Shown here one piece after another: positions 1 through 9,294 of a stretch of 64,000 nt of DNA. Every line of letters begins with the position of its first letter. The first letter of the stretch is position 1. The position numbers and the translations under genes are program-made. The stretch comes from Candidatus Tepidiaquacella proteinivora (lineage in GTDB: Bacteria; Bacteroidota; Ignavibacteria; Tepidaquicellales; Tepidaquicellaceae). The DNA lies in NCBI GenBank assembly GCA_013348845.1, contig CP054675.1, forward strand, positions 1,311,501 to 1,375,500, given 5' to 3'. Below the pieces are notes generated by a model. The model had not been told where the DNA came from, did no database searches, and was given only the letters and a program-made list of their open reading frames with translations.

Positions 1-1
1 A

Positions 2-382
2 AATATAGGGGCAAATATAGGGACTGTTTTTCTTTCATCTTATCTTAATCAGTTTATATCTACCTACTTACCATTTATTTTAAGTACTGATATCAATTAT
101 GTCGAGACACAAAGCGGAAGTTTAGCAGAATCCACGGATATAAGATTTACAGCAGGTCTTGGAGATGCAACAATTAGATTTGGCGGACAAATACTTACAG
201 ATTTATCAAATACTAACTTTTTACTTGAATATCCATTAAACAAATTATTTAAGATTAAAAGTGTAAGTAATAATCTTATTTTCAAATTTGAAAGAATAAT
301 AGACCCATATTCTCAAAACACAACAACCACTACAACAAATAACCGTACGGGCGCTTCTTTAATTTACAGAATAAAATTTTAA
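2..382 (+). CDS. TamB-type translocation/assembly protein, C-terminal end (partial)
   Basis: Only the last 126 codons lie in the window, open from base 2 to the TAA at 380-382. The segment alternates short polar and hydrophobic beta strands, has a Thr-rich stretch (six Thr in a row) near the end and finishes ...LIYRIKF with a terminal Phe. This is the pattern of the DUF490/TamB C-terminal domain, which meets an outer-membrane barrel. Known role of the family: large periplasm-spanning proteins involved in outer-membrane protein or lipid delivery. The N-terminal anchor is outside the window. RNase R follows 5 bases downstream and is probably co-transcribed. Assignment rests on the C-terminal pattern alone. 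Confidence 0.6.
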   Translation, partial: NIGANIGTVFLSSYLNQFISTYLPFILSTDINYVETQSGSLAESTDIRFTAGLGDATIRFGGQILTDLSNTNFLLEYPLNKLFKIKSVSNNLIFKFERIIDPYSQNTTTTTTNNRTGASLIYRIKF

Positions 383-387
383 AAGCC

Positions 388-2481
388 ATTAACATACAAA
401 AAGAAATAATCAGGGTTTTAAGAAAAGAATATAAACCTATTAAATTTAATCCGCTTCTTTCAAGATTAGGATTAAGCAGAAAAAATAAAACTGCATTAAG
501 AAAAGAACTAAACAAAATGATTAATGAAGGATACATAAAGAGAAAAGGTAAATATTACTCTTTGGTTAAAGAAAATAATATTGAAAAACAGAATAACTAT
601 ATATTTAAAAATAATGAAAATGCAAAAGATATAAACGAATTTGTAACAGGGACTTTAAGAAAATCAAGAGGTGGATACTGCGTCATTCCCGATTCTAAAA
701 TCATAAAGAGAATAATTCATATAGAAGAATTTAATATATCAAACGCAAAACCAGGCGATAAGGTTTTATGTAAGATAAGCAATATCTATGATATTGATAA
801 TGAATATGAAGAATTATACGGAAAAATTATTAAAATATTTGGAAAAGCAGGAGATAAAAATACAGAATTAATTTCACTTATATACAAGTATGGCTTTGAA
901 AAAGAATTTAATAAATCAATTTTAAAAGAAGCGGAAGAAATTGAAAAAGCAGCAAAGGCTGAATTAAGTGTTCTTAAACAAAGCACCAGAACAGTAAAAT
1001 ATAACTTTTATGATATATGGAATACTCTAAATGAAAAATCAAAAACGAAAAAAAAGAGTAAAGAGATATTCATCAATGACAGAGTTGACCTCAGACATCT
1101 TGAATGTTTTACAATTGACCCCGAAGACGCAAAAGATTTTGACGATGCTATTTCCATTGAAGAAATAAAGGACAAAGAAGATAATGCTTACTTAATAGGT
1201 GTACATATTGCAGATGTTTCTCACTATGTTGCAGAAAATTCCGTTATTGATAAAGAAGCATTAAAAAGAGGTACCAGTGTTTATCTTGTAAATATAGTAG
1301 CCCCTATGTTACCTGAAAAATTATCCAATGGAATCTGTTCATTAAAAGAAGGGGAAGATAGACTAACTTTATCCGTATTAATTAAAATAACCAAGAAATG
1401 CAAAGTAACAGATTTTAAAATATTCAAATCAATTATAAATAGCAAAAAGAGATATACTTATGAAGAAGTACAGGAGATAATAAATAATAAAAAAGGATAT
1501 TTATATAAATCAATAATCTTATTAAATAACATAGCGAAACAATTAAACAAAAAAAGAATAAAAGAAGGAGCAATTGATTTTGAAACGCGGGAAGTAAAAT
1601 TTATTTTAGATAAATATGAAAATGTAAAGGAAATTAAATCACTGGAAAGATTAGATTCAATGCGATTAATTGAAGAACTAATGCTTATTGCCAATAGGTG
1701 TGTGACAGAATTTGTAGATTCCCTGTCTCAAAAAGAGGAAAGAGAATATCCATTTATATATAGAGTTCACGACGAACCGGAACCTGAAAAGTTAAAAGAT
1801 ATACAGGAATTCATAAGGCAATTCGGTTATAGAATTAACTTAAAAGATAAAGCAGATATAAAAAATTTAGTTTCTCTAATTAAAGATAAACCAGAGGAAT
1901 ACATAATAAATAATATGTTGATTAGAGCAATGGCAAAAGCCATTTACACCGATAAAAACATCGGTCATTATGGTTTAGGCTTTGAAAATTACACTCATTT
2001 TACTTCCCCTATAAGAAGATATCCAGATTTATTTATCCATAGATTATTAAAATTATATCTTTACGAAAGGTCTTCAATTACCGATAAGCAATTTCTCAGC
2101 CAGGTAAAAAAATATAAGAAAATAATTGGAAGAGTTTGTAAAAATTCATCTCAACAGGAGCAGCAGGCATTAAACGCCGAAAGAGATGCGATTAAACTTA
2201 AACAGGTTGAATATCTTTCAAAATTTATCGGTCATAGTTTTGAAGGAATAATATCAGGGATAGTTAATTACGGGTTTTTTGTTGAATTGAAAGATTTTCC
2301 AGCTGAAGGACTTGTAAGATTTCAGGATATTACAGACGATTATTATAGATTTGATAATAGAAAACATTTAGCAATCGGAAACAGAAAGAAAAAAATATTC
2401 CGTGCGGGTGATACTGTAAATGTTGTAGTTCTCCGCACGGATATAGAAACAAGAAAAATCGATTTCGGAATTATTGAATAA
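388..2481 (+). CDS. rnr: Ribonuclease R (RNB-domain 3'-5' exoribonuclease)
   Basis: A processive 3'-5' exoribonuclease that degrades structured RNA in the cytoplasm. In order it has a winged-helix N-terminus, a cold-shock-type OB region, the RNB catalytic domain (IDPEDAKDFDDA, with the metal-binding Asp residues) and a C-terminal S1 domain (FEGIISGIVNYGFFVEL). The first ATG is at 517, but the frame stays open upstream. The codons from 388 encode a winged-helix segment (KEIIRVLRKEYKPIKFNPLL followed by SRLGLSRKNKTALRKELNKM) that family members normally have. No ATG, GTG or TTG occurs there, so the most likely start is the ATT at 388, 5 bases after the preceding stop. The product is certain; the start is inferred. 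Length from 388 is 697 aa. Confidence 0.9.
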   Translation: MNIQKEIIRVLRKEYKPIKFNPLLSRLGLSRKNKTALRKELNKMINEGYIKRKGKYYSLVKENNIEKQNNYIFKNNENAKDINEFVTGTLRKSRGGYCVIPDSKIIKRIIHIEEFNISNAKPGDKVLCKISNIYDIDNEYEELYGKIIKIFGKAGDKNTELISLIYKYGFEKEFNKSILKEAEEIEKAAKAELSVLKQSTRTVKYNFYDIWNTLNEKSKTKKKSKEIFINDRVDLRHLECFTIDPEDAKDFDDAISIEEIKDKEDNAYLIGVHIADVSHYVAENSVIDKEALKRGTSVYLVNIVAPMLPEKLSNGICSLKEGEDRLTLSVLIKITKKCKVTDFKIFKSIINSKKRYTYEEVQEIINNKKGYLYKSIILLNNIAKQLNKKRIKEGAIDFETREVKFILDKYENVKEIKSLERLDSMRLIEELMLIANRCVTEFVDSLSQKEEREYPFIYRVHDEPEPEKLKDIQEFIRQFGYRINLKDKADIKNLVSLIKDKPEEYIINNMLIRAMAKAIYTDKNIGHYGLGFENYTHFTSPIRRYPDLFIHRLLKLYLYERSSITDKQFLSQVKKYKKIIGRVCKNSSQQEQQALNAERDAIKLKQVEYLSKFIGHSFEGIISGIVNYGFFVELKDFPAEGLVRFQDITDDYYRFDNRKHLAIGNRKKKIFRAGDTVNVVVLRTDIETRKIDFGIIE

Positions 2482-2514
2482 GAATCTAAATGATAATCAG
2501 ATTAAATTTTTACC

Positions 2515-3027
2515 TTATTCTCCAGAAGCGGGTGGAGTAAAGGTTCTTTTACTCAATTCAGAATCTATCATAAATAAACCGGGACCAGATTCACCAGTTA
2601 ATTTAACTCTATTTAATAATCTGGAAGCAGTTGCTTCTTCTTCTATCTGCTCATCAACATACCATTTCAAAAAGCTTACCAAAGCATGGTCATTTTCCTT
2701 AATTGCTAAATCCATTAAATCATTAATTGATTTAGTAATAAACTGCTCATGTTCCAGTGTTTTTTCAAATGCTTCAATTGCTGAATTGAAAGTCACTGGC
2801 GGAGCAGGAATTTCTTTTAGTACAACCGTTCCACCCCTATCAATAAGGTAATTAAATAATTTTAAAGCATGGAAATGCTCTTCCTGAGTCTGGACGAAGA
2901 AGAAATTCGCAATACCGTCTAAGTCTCTCGATTTAAAATAAGCTGCAATAGAAAGATAAATGTATTCTGAATGCAATTCTTTTTGAATTTGTTCATTAAT
3001 TGCATCTTGAAGTTTCCTTGATAACAT
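2515..3027 (-). CDS. ftnA: Ferritin (non-heme, FtnA type)
   Basis: An iron-storage ferritin of 170 aa, typical bacterial length, which oxidises Fe(II) and stores it in a 24-mer shell. All ferroxidase-centre residues sit at the standard FtnA positions: Glu17, Glu50, His53, Glu94, Gln127 and Glu130. The start is supported by an AAAGGAG sequence a few bases upstream on the minus strand. The gene is convergent with rnr (about 30 bp apart) and divergent from the secreted protein at 3224, so it is probably monocistronic. The 196-bp upstream region is very AT-rich; I could not identify a specific iron-regulator site. Confidence 0.95.
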   Translation of the reverse strand: MLSRKLQDAINEQIQKELHSEYIYLSIAAYFKSRDLDGIANFFFVQTQEEHFHALKLFNYLIDRGGTVVLKEIPAPPVTFNSAIEAFEKTLEHEQFITKSINDLMDLAIKENDHALVSFLKWYVDEQIEEEATASRLLNRVKLTGESGPGLFMIDSELSKRTFTPPASGE

Positions 3028-3223
3028 ATTATTTCTCCTTTATTTTATTTATAAAAATAAAACAAATTTGAAAATAAAAAAGTTTAAAAATTCGTTATAA
3101 TACCACCAGCAATTATACCGCACTTTTAAAAAAAATAAAAAACATAGTTTTGTTATTTATGTTGTATTATAAAAATTTATATATTAAATTTTACTCAAAA
3201 TTAAAAAACTAAATTTATAAACT

Positions 3224-5263
3224 ATGAAAAAGAATATTCTACTTCTTTTAATTTTTTCAGTTTTGCTATTTTCTTTCACATTTGAATCTCATCAACCATC
3301 TATGATTAACAATATAGTTGTTCAATTTGTAGCAACTAACGGATATGGGAATAATTTATATGTTGATAACTTAATGTTAGGGGTTCAATATCAATATGAT
3401 GTTGCGGTAAGTTCTCTTAATAATATACCGAAAGATTCAAATTACACGTTTACAGGAACAAATCCTTTTAAAATTGCCCCGAATGTAACCATTCTAAATG
3501 TTGGGACTGCAACTGCAAGCAGTTTTAATGTTACAATGATAGTCGGAAGTTATAACAGTACAAAACCGGTTTCAAGCATTAGTTCCGGAGGAAGTATTGA
3601 TGTTATTTTTGATTCTCTTACAATTACTCCTAATGTTCCGATGAATATAACAATTTATTCTTCCTGGAGTTTAGACCAGAATAAAACCAATGATACACTA
3701 AAGCAATTTACTTACTATATGCCGGGAGCAAGAAGAAATGTAGTATTTGAAGCATATACGAGTTCTACCTGTGCGCCTTGCGCATCACAAAATCCCTATC
3801 TGGATGCATTCATTTCAGCAAGGTTTGATACAATTGTACCAATTAAATATCATATGAATTGGCCCTCTCCCGGAAATGACCCAATGTATCACGCTAATCC
3901 TACACAAAATAATGAAAGAAGATATTACTATAGCATAAATGCTGTTCCGACATTAGTAATTGATGGGGTGCACATTCAGGTTAGTGGATATTCAACTCTA
4001 TCAAATTTACTGAACCCGTATACTGCAAGATTACAGAAAGGTTCACCTTTATCTGTAACTGTTACTGACACAAAAATTGCGGGAGATTCAATCTTAGCAA
4101 ATGTAACTGTAAATGTAATTTCACCACTTCCAAGTGGTAACTATAAATTAAGAGTATCATCAATTTCAAGAAGAATTACTTATTCTTCACCTCCGGGGAC
4201 AAATGGTGAAACAGATTTCAAAGATGTATTCAGGTTTATGTATCCAAATACAACAGGCACGACGATATCAACAACTCCCGGTACATACAATTTCCAGTTT
4301 AAATATAAGCTAACACCATTAGCAAATGCTGTTGACACAATTTATTATACTGCCGCATTTGTACAAAACGATGTAACAAAAGAAATAATAAATGCTGCAA
4401 AAGGCAGAAACTATCAGGTCGTTACTAAAGTTCAAACCCAACCTAATCCAGAAAACACAAAACCAATTCAGGCTCCTTCATTTATAACATCAGATGGAAA
4501 AATAATAAGCGGAAGCAATACATATCAAACAATGGCAGGTTTCAATTATGAACCATTTGAAGGAAACTTCCCTCCTGCCGGTTGGACAATAATAAACCCT
4601 GACAATGGATTAACCTGGGTACAATATATAGGTGCAAATGGTCCTATGTTCTCCGGAACAAAGTCAGCAAAAATGCCTTTCTATGACTACAGTTCAACAG
4701 GACAAATTGATTATCTGGTTTCTAAAGTATATAATGGGCTGGATTACTCCGATTCAATAAAATTCAATTGGGCTTATGCTCAATATCCTGGTTATACTGA
4801 TGCTTTACAAGTAAAAGTATCAACTGACGGAGGTACTTCATTCCCATATACAATTTTCAACAGGTCCGGAGCAACACTTGCAACTGCTCCATCGACATCT
4901 TCTTCTTTTGTTCCTACTGGTCCAAGTCAATGGGGGCACTTTGCAGTGTTAATAGGTTCCTTCATTAGTAATATAAAGAAAATAGGTTCTGAACTTCCGG
5001 ATAAATTTATACTTGAACAAAATTTCCCGAACCCGTTTAACCCTATTACCAACATAATATACTCAATACCAAAGAATACTAAAGTTACACTGAAAATCTA
5101 TGACATAAAGGGAACGCTTATAGCAACTCTTGTTGATGAATACCAGACTGCAGGTATATATTTAAGTCAATTTGATGGAAAGGATCTCTCAAGTGGAGTT
5201 TATTTCTATAAATTAGAAACATCAGATTTCGTTTCAGTTAAAAAGATGTCATTAATAAAATAG
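3224..5263 (+). CDS. Secreted Omp28/thioredoxin-like protein with choice-of-anchor J region and T9SS sorting domain
   Basis: 679 aa, exported. The N-terminal signal peptide is MKKNILLLLIFSVLLFSFTF. Residues about 165-290 hold a thioredoxin-like/Omp28-type domain with a CAPC dithiol (STCAPCASQNP), then a beta-rich segment. About residues 445-580 form a jelly-roll, choice-of-anchor-J type region (FEGNFPPAGW start). The last ~80 residues are a type A T9SS sorting domain (LEQNFPNPFNP, then LKIYD, then SSGVYFYKLE and a basic tail). From family knowledge the product should cross the outer membrane by type IX secretion and stay on the surface or be released. The CxxC site suggests redox or metal chemistry; substrate unknown. 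A strong terminator follows at 5302. Confidence 0.8.
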   Translation: MKKNILLLLIFSVLLFSFTFESHQPSMINNIVVQFVATNGYGNNLYVDNLMLGVQYQYDVAVSSLNNIPKDSNYTFTGTNPFKIAPNVTILNVGTATASSFNVTMIVGSYNSTKPVSSISSGGSIDVIFDSLTITPNVPMNITIYSSWSLDQNKTNDTLKQFTYYMPGARRNVVFEAYTSSTCAPCASQNPYLDAFISARFDTIVPIKYHMNWPSPGNDPMYHANPTQNNERRYYYSINAVPTLVIDGVHIQVSGYSTLSNLLNPYTARLQKGSPLSVTVTDTKIAGDSILANVTVNVISPLPSGNYKLRVSSISRRITYSSPPGTNGETDFKDVFRFMYPNTTGTTISTTPGTYNFQFKYKLTPLANAVDTIYYTAAFVQNDVTKEIINAAKGRNYQVVTKVQTQPNPENTKPIQAPSFITSDGKIISGSNTYQTMAGFNYEPFEGNFPPAGWTIINPDNGLTWVQYIGANGPMFSGTKSAKMPFYDYSSTGQIDYLVSKVYNGLDYSDSIKFNWAYAQYPGYTDALQVKVSTDGGTSFPYTIFNRSGATLATAPSTSSSFVPTGPSQWGHFAVLIGSFISNIKKIGSELPDKFILEQNFPNPFNPITNIIYSIPKNTKVTLKIYDIKGTLIATLVDEYQTAGIYLSQFDGKDLSSGVYFYKLETSDFVSVKKMSLIK

Positions 5264-5301
5264 TATAAATTCTAAATAGATATTTTCCTTATCATAAAAT
5301 A

Positions 5302-5332
5302 AAGAGGCTGTCATAAAAGACAGCCTCTTTCT
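5302..5332 (+). terminator. Rho-independent terminator of the 3224 gene
   Basis: Perfect 11-bp inverted repeat AAGAGGCTGTC / GACAGCCTCTT around a 6-base loop, followed by T-rich sequence, 39 bp after the stop codon. The stem core AGAGGCTG is shared with the opposing terminator at 5589, suggesting a common hairpin family. Confidence 0.85.
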
Positions 5333-5588
5333 TATATAAACTTTAAATATGATTAATTTCCGCGGAAAACATTTACTGGTTCTTTCTGAAATATTACATA
5401 ACTTACTCCATTGGTTTTGAAAAATAAAGTGTACCACTTTTTTTGTACTGAATAAAAGCACATTTAATCTCTTTCTACGCTTACAATTTCTGATTTTGGA
5501 AATCAATTATCATAAGGGTTCTAAATAATATAAAATTGTAAAAATGAAAAAATTTCTTAAAAATAAAATCAAGAAAAATTAAAAACGG

Positions 5589-5630
5589 ATATAAAAAAAC
5601 AGAGGCTGCATTAAGATGTAGCCTCTGTAA
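5589..5630 (-). terminator. Rho-independent terminator of the 5660 gene
   Basis: Inverted repeat CAGAGGCT ... AGCCTCTG (5600-5607 / 5621-5628) with a further partly paired GCA/TGT step. On the minus strand it is followed by a run of seven T (plus-strand AAAAAAA). It sits 30 bp downstream of the minus-strand gene that ends at 5660. Confidence 0.8.
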
Positions 5631-5659
5631 TTTAGAGTTAAAATTGAATTATGAATATG

Positions 5660-8332
5660 TTATTTAATTAATAACATTTTCTTTGTATCAATAACATTTC
5701 CATTTACGATTAATGAATAGAAATATACTCCTGAAGAAAGTTTTGATGCATTATATGAATACTTAACTGTTCCGGCCGTTAACTCCTGATTGTTAATTAA
5801 TACATCTACTTCTCTTCCTGTAATATCATATATTTTTAATGATACATTACTTGTTTTAGGCAAAGCAAATTCGATTGTTGTAACAGGGTTGAATGGGTTC
5901 GGATAGTTTTGTTTTAATTCATAATTTGTTGGTATTAAGTGAGACCATTCAATACCTGTTGGAATAGGTGGTAATGCTCTTTTAAAAATAGCACCACTTG
6001 ATAAACCGACAAAGACTGAGTCACTTGCTCTTATATAAGATGAGTATGGAGTAAGTGCTCCTCCTAAATTTTCAAGCGTCCAGGATTGGCCTGCATTTGT
6101 AGTTCTGAGCGTACCACCAGAAGTAGTAAATACATATCCAATGTTATAATTTAACCAAGCCATTGTATAAATACCAGAAGTAACAGGCATATAAACAGTG
6201 TCAAAAGTTGTGCCGCCATTTGTTGTTCTGACTAATCTCGCACCAGATGTTGCGGAAACATATCCTGTATTTGCATTGAAGAATTTCATACTATAAATAT
6301 ACCCGCTACCCATAGGCGCGGAAAGTAAAGTCCAGTTTGCACCCTGATTAGTTGTTTTCATAACTTGTGGGGTATAGTTTGCAGCATAAGCAGTATTTTG
6401 GTCAGTTACTGATATTGCATAAATTCTATCATCTATTCCAGTATAATTTGTAGTCCAGGTATTTCCTCCATCAGTCGTAATAAAATAGCCACCTGTGCTA
6501 CTTGCAGTTTGAGTTACAATACCTGTGTTCGCATCGAACCAGTGCATTTTCCTTAAGATATTTGATGATACCCATGGCATTGGAGATGGAACAGAATCCC
6601 AGTTGGCACCACCATTAGTAGTTTTTCTAACGACACCATAACTACCACAAATATATCCAGTATTTGAATTTAGCATAAATATATCATATAGGCTACTGTA
6701 AGAAGAACCGGGATTTTGACTTACCCAGGTGTTTCCACCATTTGAAGAGTAAAGAATTCCGGTAGTACCTGTACCTCCTACTGCAAAAACTTTACCTTCA
6801 TTATACTCTACCCATAGCCCATAAATAATATTAGAAGAAAGGAATGTAGTCAAAGTAGTCCAGTTTGCACCATTATTCGTAGATTTATTTAATAAACCAA
6901 ATCCACCACCTAAAAGTAAATTATTCTGATATGAAGTTAATGTATAGGATGTTGCGGCATAGACTTGCCCTGGTGCTATATAGCCTAATAACGACCAATT
7001 TGCGCCTAAATTAGTTGTTTTAACAAGGAAGGAAGCATCACCTACAGCATAAATATCATAAGTAGAAGAAGATTGTCTAAGTACTGTAACATTATCAAGA
7101 TAGCCACCGTTCCCATCAGTATTTACATGTTGGAAAGCAATGTAGATATTCTGACCAGCAAAGGAATTTAAACTATATGCAAATCTTGTCCAGGTATAAG
7201 GAGCAACAGCAGTATTAATAGCAGCAATTGTATTGGTAAAACTTGCAACAGCCGTATCTGTGGTAGAAACTTTTATGTATAAAGAATCCGGTGGATAAGC
7301 AGATGAAAAATCATTCTTCCAATAAAATATTAGTGAATCACCGGCTTGAATTGACCATTGAGGAGTAACAAGCCAATCATTTCCTGGACCCGGATAATCA
7401 TATTGAATATAAGCACTCGCAACTCCCTGATAGTATTGATATGTGGAACGAACCCAGGTAATTGAAGGACCTGAAATATTTTTTATATGCCACCCTGTTG
7501 GTGGAAATGTCGTGCTTTCAAAGCCTTCGAAATATGCTTCTCCGCCGGGAGCTGTGCTTTGAGCTGCATATAATTCATAAAGAGTAGAGGTTACTCCTGA
7601 AGTATATCCAGTCCAGTTGATACCACCGTTAGTAGTTCCTCTTATATTACCACTTGTTCCGCAAACAAAGCCGGTATTTGAATTGATAAACAATGCATCA
7701 TAAACAGTAAAACTTGCACCAGTATTATAGGAAGTAAAGCTTGAACCACCGTTAGTAGAAATTAAAATATTACCAGAGGAAGTCGGAGCATAAACATTAT
7801 TCCCAAGGGCATAGATATTGTAAATTGAGGTTGTTACTCCGCTTGTTAAAGCGACCCAGTTAAGACCGGCATTTGTGGTTTTTAAGATGGTACCAGAAAC
7901 ACCAGCACAATATCCAGTGCTGTTATCAATAAAATGTAAGCCATATAAAGCACTTGTTGTACCAGTACCAATAGAATCCCAGTTTAAGCCGCCATTAGTT
8001 GTTCTTGCAATCCAGCCGGATGCACCGCAAACCAAGCCAGTATTCTGATTGAAAAACCAGCCACTATATAACACTTTACCAACTCCATTTGTAGAGTAGC
8101 CACCGCAATTATGATAAACTAACCAGTTAACTCCACCATTTGAAGTTTTCATAAAAGTACCATAGTAACCAACTGCATAGTAATTGTTTGCGTCAAACAT
8201 TTTCACCCATCTTAAAGTGTTACCTTGCGGTTTTTGATGAACCCATTTCCAGTTTGCTCCTTCTTGCGAGAAAACGGAAATGTTTAACAAAATAAGAACA
8301 AAAAACAGAATAAGATAAATTGTTTTTTTCAT
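5660..8332 (-). CDS. Secreted YCF48/BNR-repeat beta-propeller protein with T9SS sorting domain
   Basis: 890 aa with signal peptide MKKTIYLILFFVLILLNISVF. It contains many repeats of the kind TTNGGxNW ... NTGYxxG, each about 42 residues, typical of YCF48-like or sialidase-like beta-propeller blades. A choice-of-anchor-J/MAM-like jelly roll (FEGFESTTFPPTGW, roughly residues 255-425) is inserted between blades. The C-terminus is a T9SS type A sorting domain (LKQNYPNPFNP, LKIYDITGREV, SSGVYFYSL). Expected to be a surface-displayed adhesion or binding protein; ligand unknown. It is very repetitive at DNA level, so copy number of blades could vary between strains. Its terminator is at 5589. Confidence 0.82.
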   Translation of the reverse strand: MKKTIYLILFFVLILLNISVFSQEGANWKWVHQKPQGNTLRWVKMFDANNYYAVGYYGTFMKTSNGGVNWLVYHNCGGYSTNGVGKVLYSGWFFNQNTGLVCGASGWIARTTNGGLNWDSIGTGTTSALYGLHFIDNSTGYCAGVSGTILKTTNAGLNWVALTSGVTTSIYNIYALGNNVYAPTSSGNILISTNGGSSFTSYNTGASFTVYDALFINSNTGFVCGTSGNIRGTTNGGINWTGYTSGVTSTLYELYAAQSTAPGGEAYFEGFESTTFPPTGWHIKNISGPSITWVRSTYQYYQGVASAYIQYDYPGPGNDWLVTPQWSIQAGDSLIFYWKNDFSSAYPPDSLYIKVSTTDTAVASFTNTIAAINTAVAPYTWTRFAYSLNSFAGQNIYIAFQHVNTDGNGGYLDNVTVLRQSSSTYDIYAVGDASFLVKTTNLGANWSLLGYIAPGQVYAATSYTLTSYQNNLLLGGGFGLLNKSTNNGANWTTLTTFLSSNIIYGLWVEYNEGKVFAVGGTGTTGILYSSNGGNTWVSQNPGSSYSSLYDIFMLNSNTGYICGSYGVVRKTTNGGANWDSVPSPMPWVSSNILRKMHWFDANTGIVTQTASSTGGYFITTDGGNTWTTNYTGIDDRIYAISVTDQNTAYAANYTPQVMKTTNQGANWTLLSAPMGSGYIYSMKFFNANTGYVSATSGARLVRTTNGGTTFDTVYMPVTSGIYTMAWLNYNIGYVFTTSGGTLRTTNAGQSWTLENLGGALTPYSSYIRASDSVFVGLSSGAIFKRALPPIPTGIEWSHLIPTNYELKQNYPNPFNPVTTIEFALPKTSNVSLKIYDITGREVDVLINNQELTAGTVKYSYNASKLSSGVYFYSLIVNGNVIDTKKMLLIK

Positions 8333-8586
8333 TTTTTTATCCTTTCTTTTGTTTTATAAAAGATATTAATTCTGTATCTTTTTTTCAAGAAAACAAAGCA
8401 GAAAATTTATAAGTTCAAAAGTATAAAACAACATTCTTTATAGAACTTAAACGAATATATACATATTGAGTAGTAAAAGCAATATTAATAATTAATAATT
8501 GATTATTACGTATATCTTTAAATAATTTTGAAGTTAATTGAATAAAATAAAGAAATGAATTAATTTTGATTAATTAATTTAAAAAA

Positions 8587-9276
8587 ATGAAATATATAAT
8601 TAATCTTTCCACATCATTATTTATTATCCTTTTATTATTAATCTTTGGAGGGTGCAATAAAGAAGATAATAAGGAAACAAATTTTGAGGCTCCAAAAGAG
8701 TATTCTTCTGATAAAGAGCGGGAATTAAGTGTAAAGGAAGAAATTCTTAACCAAAGACAAAAAGAACTTGATGAACGAGAAAGAAATCTGAATATTAAAG
8801 ATTCAATCCTTACAGCAAGGGAATTAGCGTTGAATTCCGGAAAAATCGATACAACTTCAAAATCAGACCTAACTAAAAAAGAAATAAAAGAAAAGAAAAA
8901 CTTAGAAAAGGAAAAAGAATTAAACAAAAGATTAGACAATCCCAAAAATACAATACAAGACTATCTTGAATATATAAAAAGAGCAGTTGAAGGTGGTAAT
9001 TTCGATGATAATATGAAAAAAGCGAGTGACCAATGGGAAGGAAGAACTGTTGAATCATTTAAGAAGAATTATAAAAATATAAAAAAATTCTCAACACTTG
9101 ATGAACCAACAGTTTTAAGTCAAAAAGGAAATACTGCAAAGGTCAAAGTAAAAATAAAACAGACAGAAGTAAAAGATAATAAAGAAGTAGAATCGGTTCT
9201 AACCGTAATTTACAATCTTACAGTAGATAAAAATGGAAAATGGAAAATCAAAAGTAATATAATTGATAAAAAGTAA
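8587..9276 (+). CDS. Putative lipoprotein with charged coiled-coil segment
   Basis: 229 aa, not assigned to a named family. The N-terminus is a lipoprotein signal (hydrophobic stretch, then LIFGGC), with acylated Cys at residue 22. Residues about 35-115 are dominated by Glu, Lys and Arg with heptad-like spacing, indicating a coiled coil. Residues about 120-229 look like a small alpha/beta fold (YLEYIKRAVEGGNFDDNMKK ... LTVDKNGKWKI) resembling NTF2/DUF4878-like domains, but this is weak. It is 18 bp upstream of sucD and may share its transcript. Function unknown. Confidence 0.6.
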   Translation: MKYIINLSTSLFIILLLLIFGGCNKEDNKETNFEAPKEYSSDKERELSVKEEILNQRQKELDERERNLNIKDSILTARELALNSGKIDTTSKSDLTKKEIKEKKNLEKEKELNKRLDNPKNTIQDYLEYIKRAVEGGNFDDNMKKASDQWEGRTVESFKKNYKNIKKFSTLDEPTVLSQKGNTAKVKVKIKQTEVKDNKEVESVLTVIYNLTVDKNGKWKIKSNIIDKK

Positions 9277-9294
9277 AAATTAAATATTTAACCT

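Larger units (their letters stand above)
5264..5659. other. Intergenic region between convergent T9SS genes
   Basis: About 395 bp between two convergent genes. It holds one hairpin terminator for each gene (5302 and 5589). Between them is AT-rich sequence with a short minus-strand open frame (5252-5506) that has no recognisable domain, overlaps the terminator and is probably not a gene. I see no tRNA, promoter or repeat here. Confidence 0.6.

Noticed and set aside
2474-2851. Plus-strand open frame of 125 codons
   Set aside because: Lies fully antisense to ferritin, whose ferroxidase residues are all in place; composition (Ser-rich) is that of a shadow frame.
5252-5506. Minus-strand open frame of 84 codons
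   Set aside because: Runs through the 5302 terminator and has no family features.
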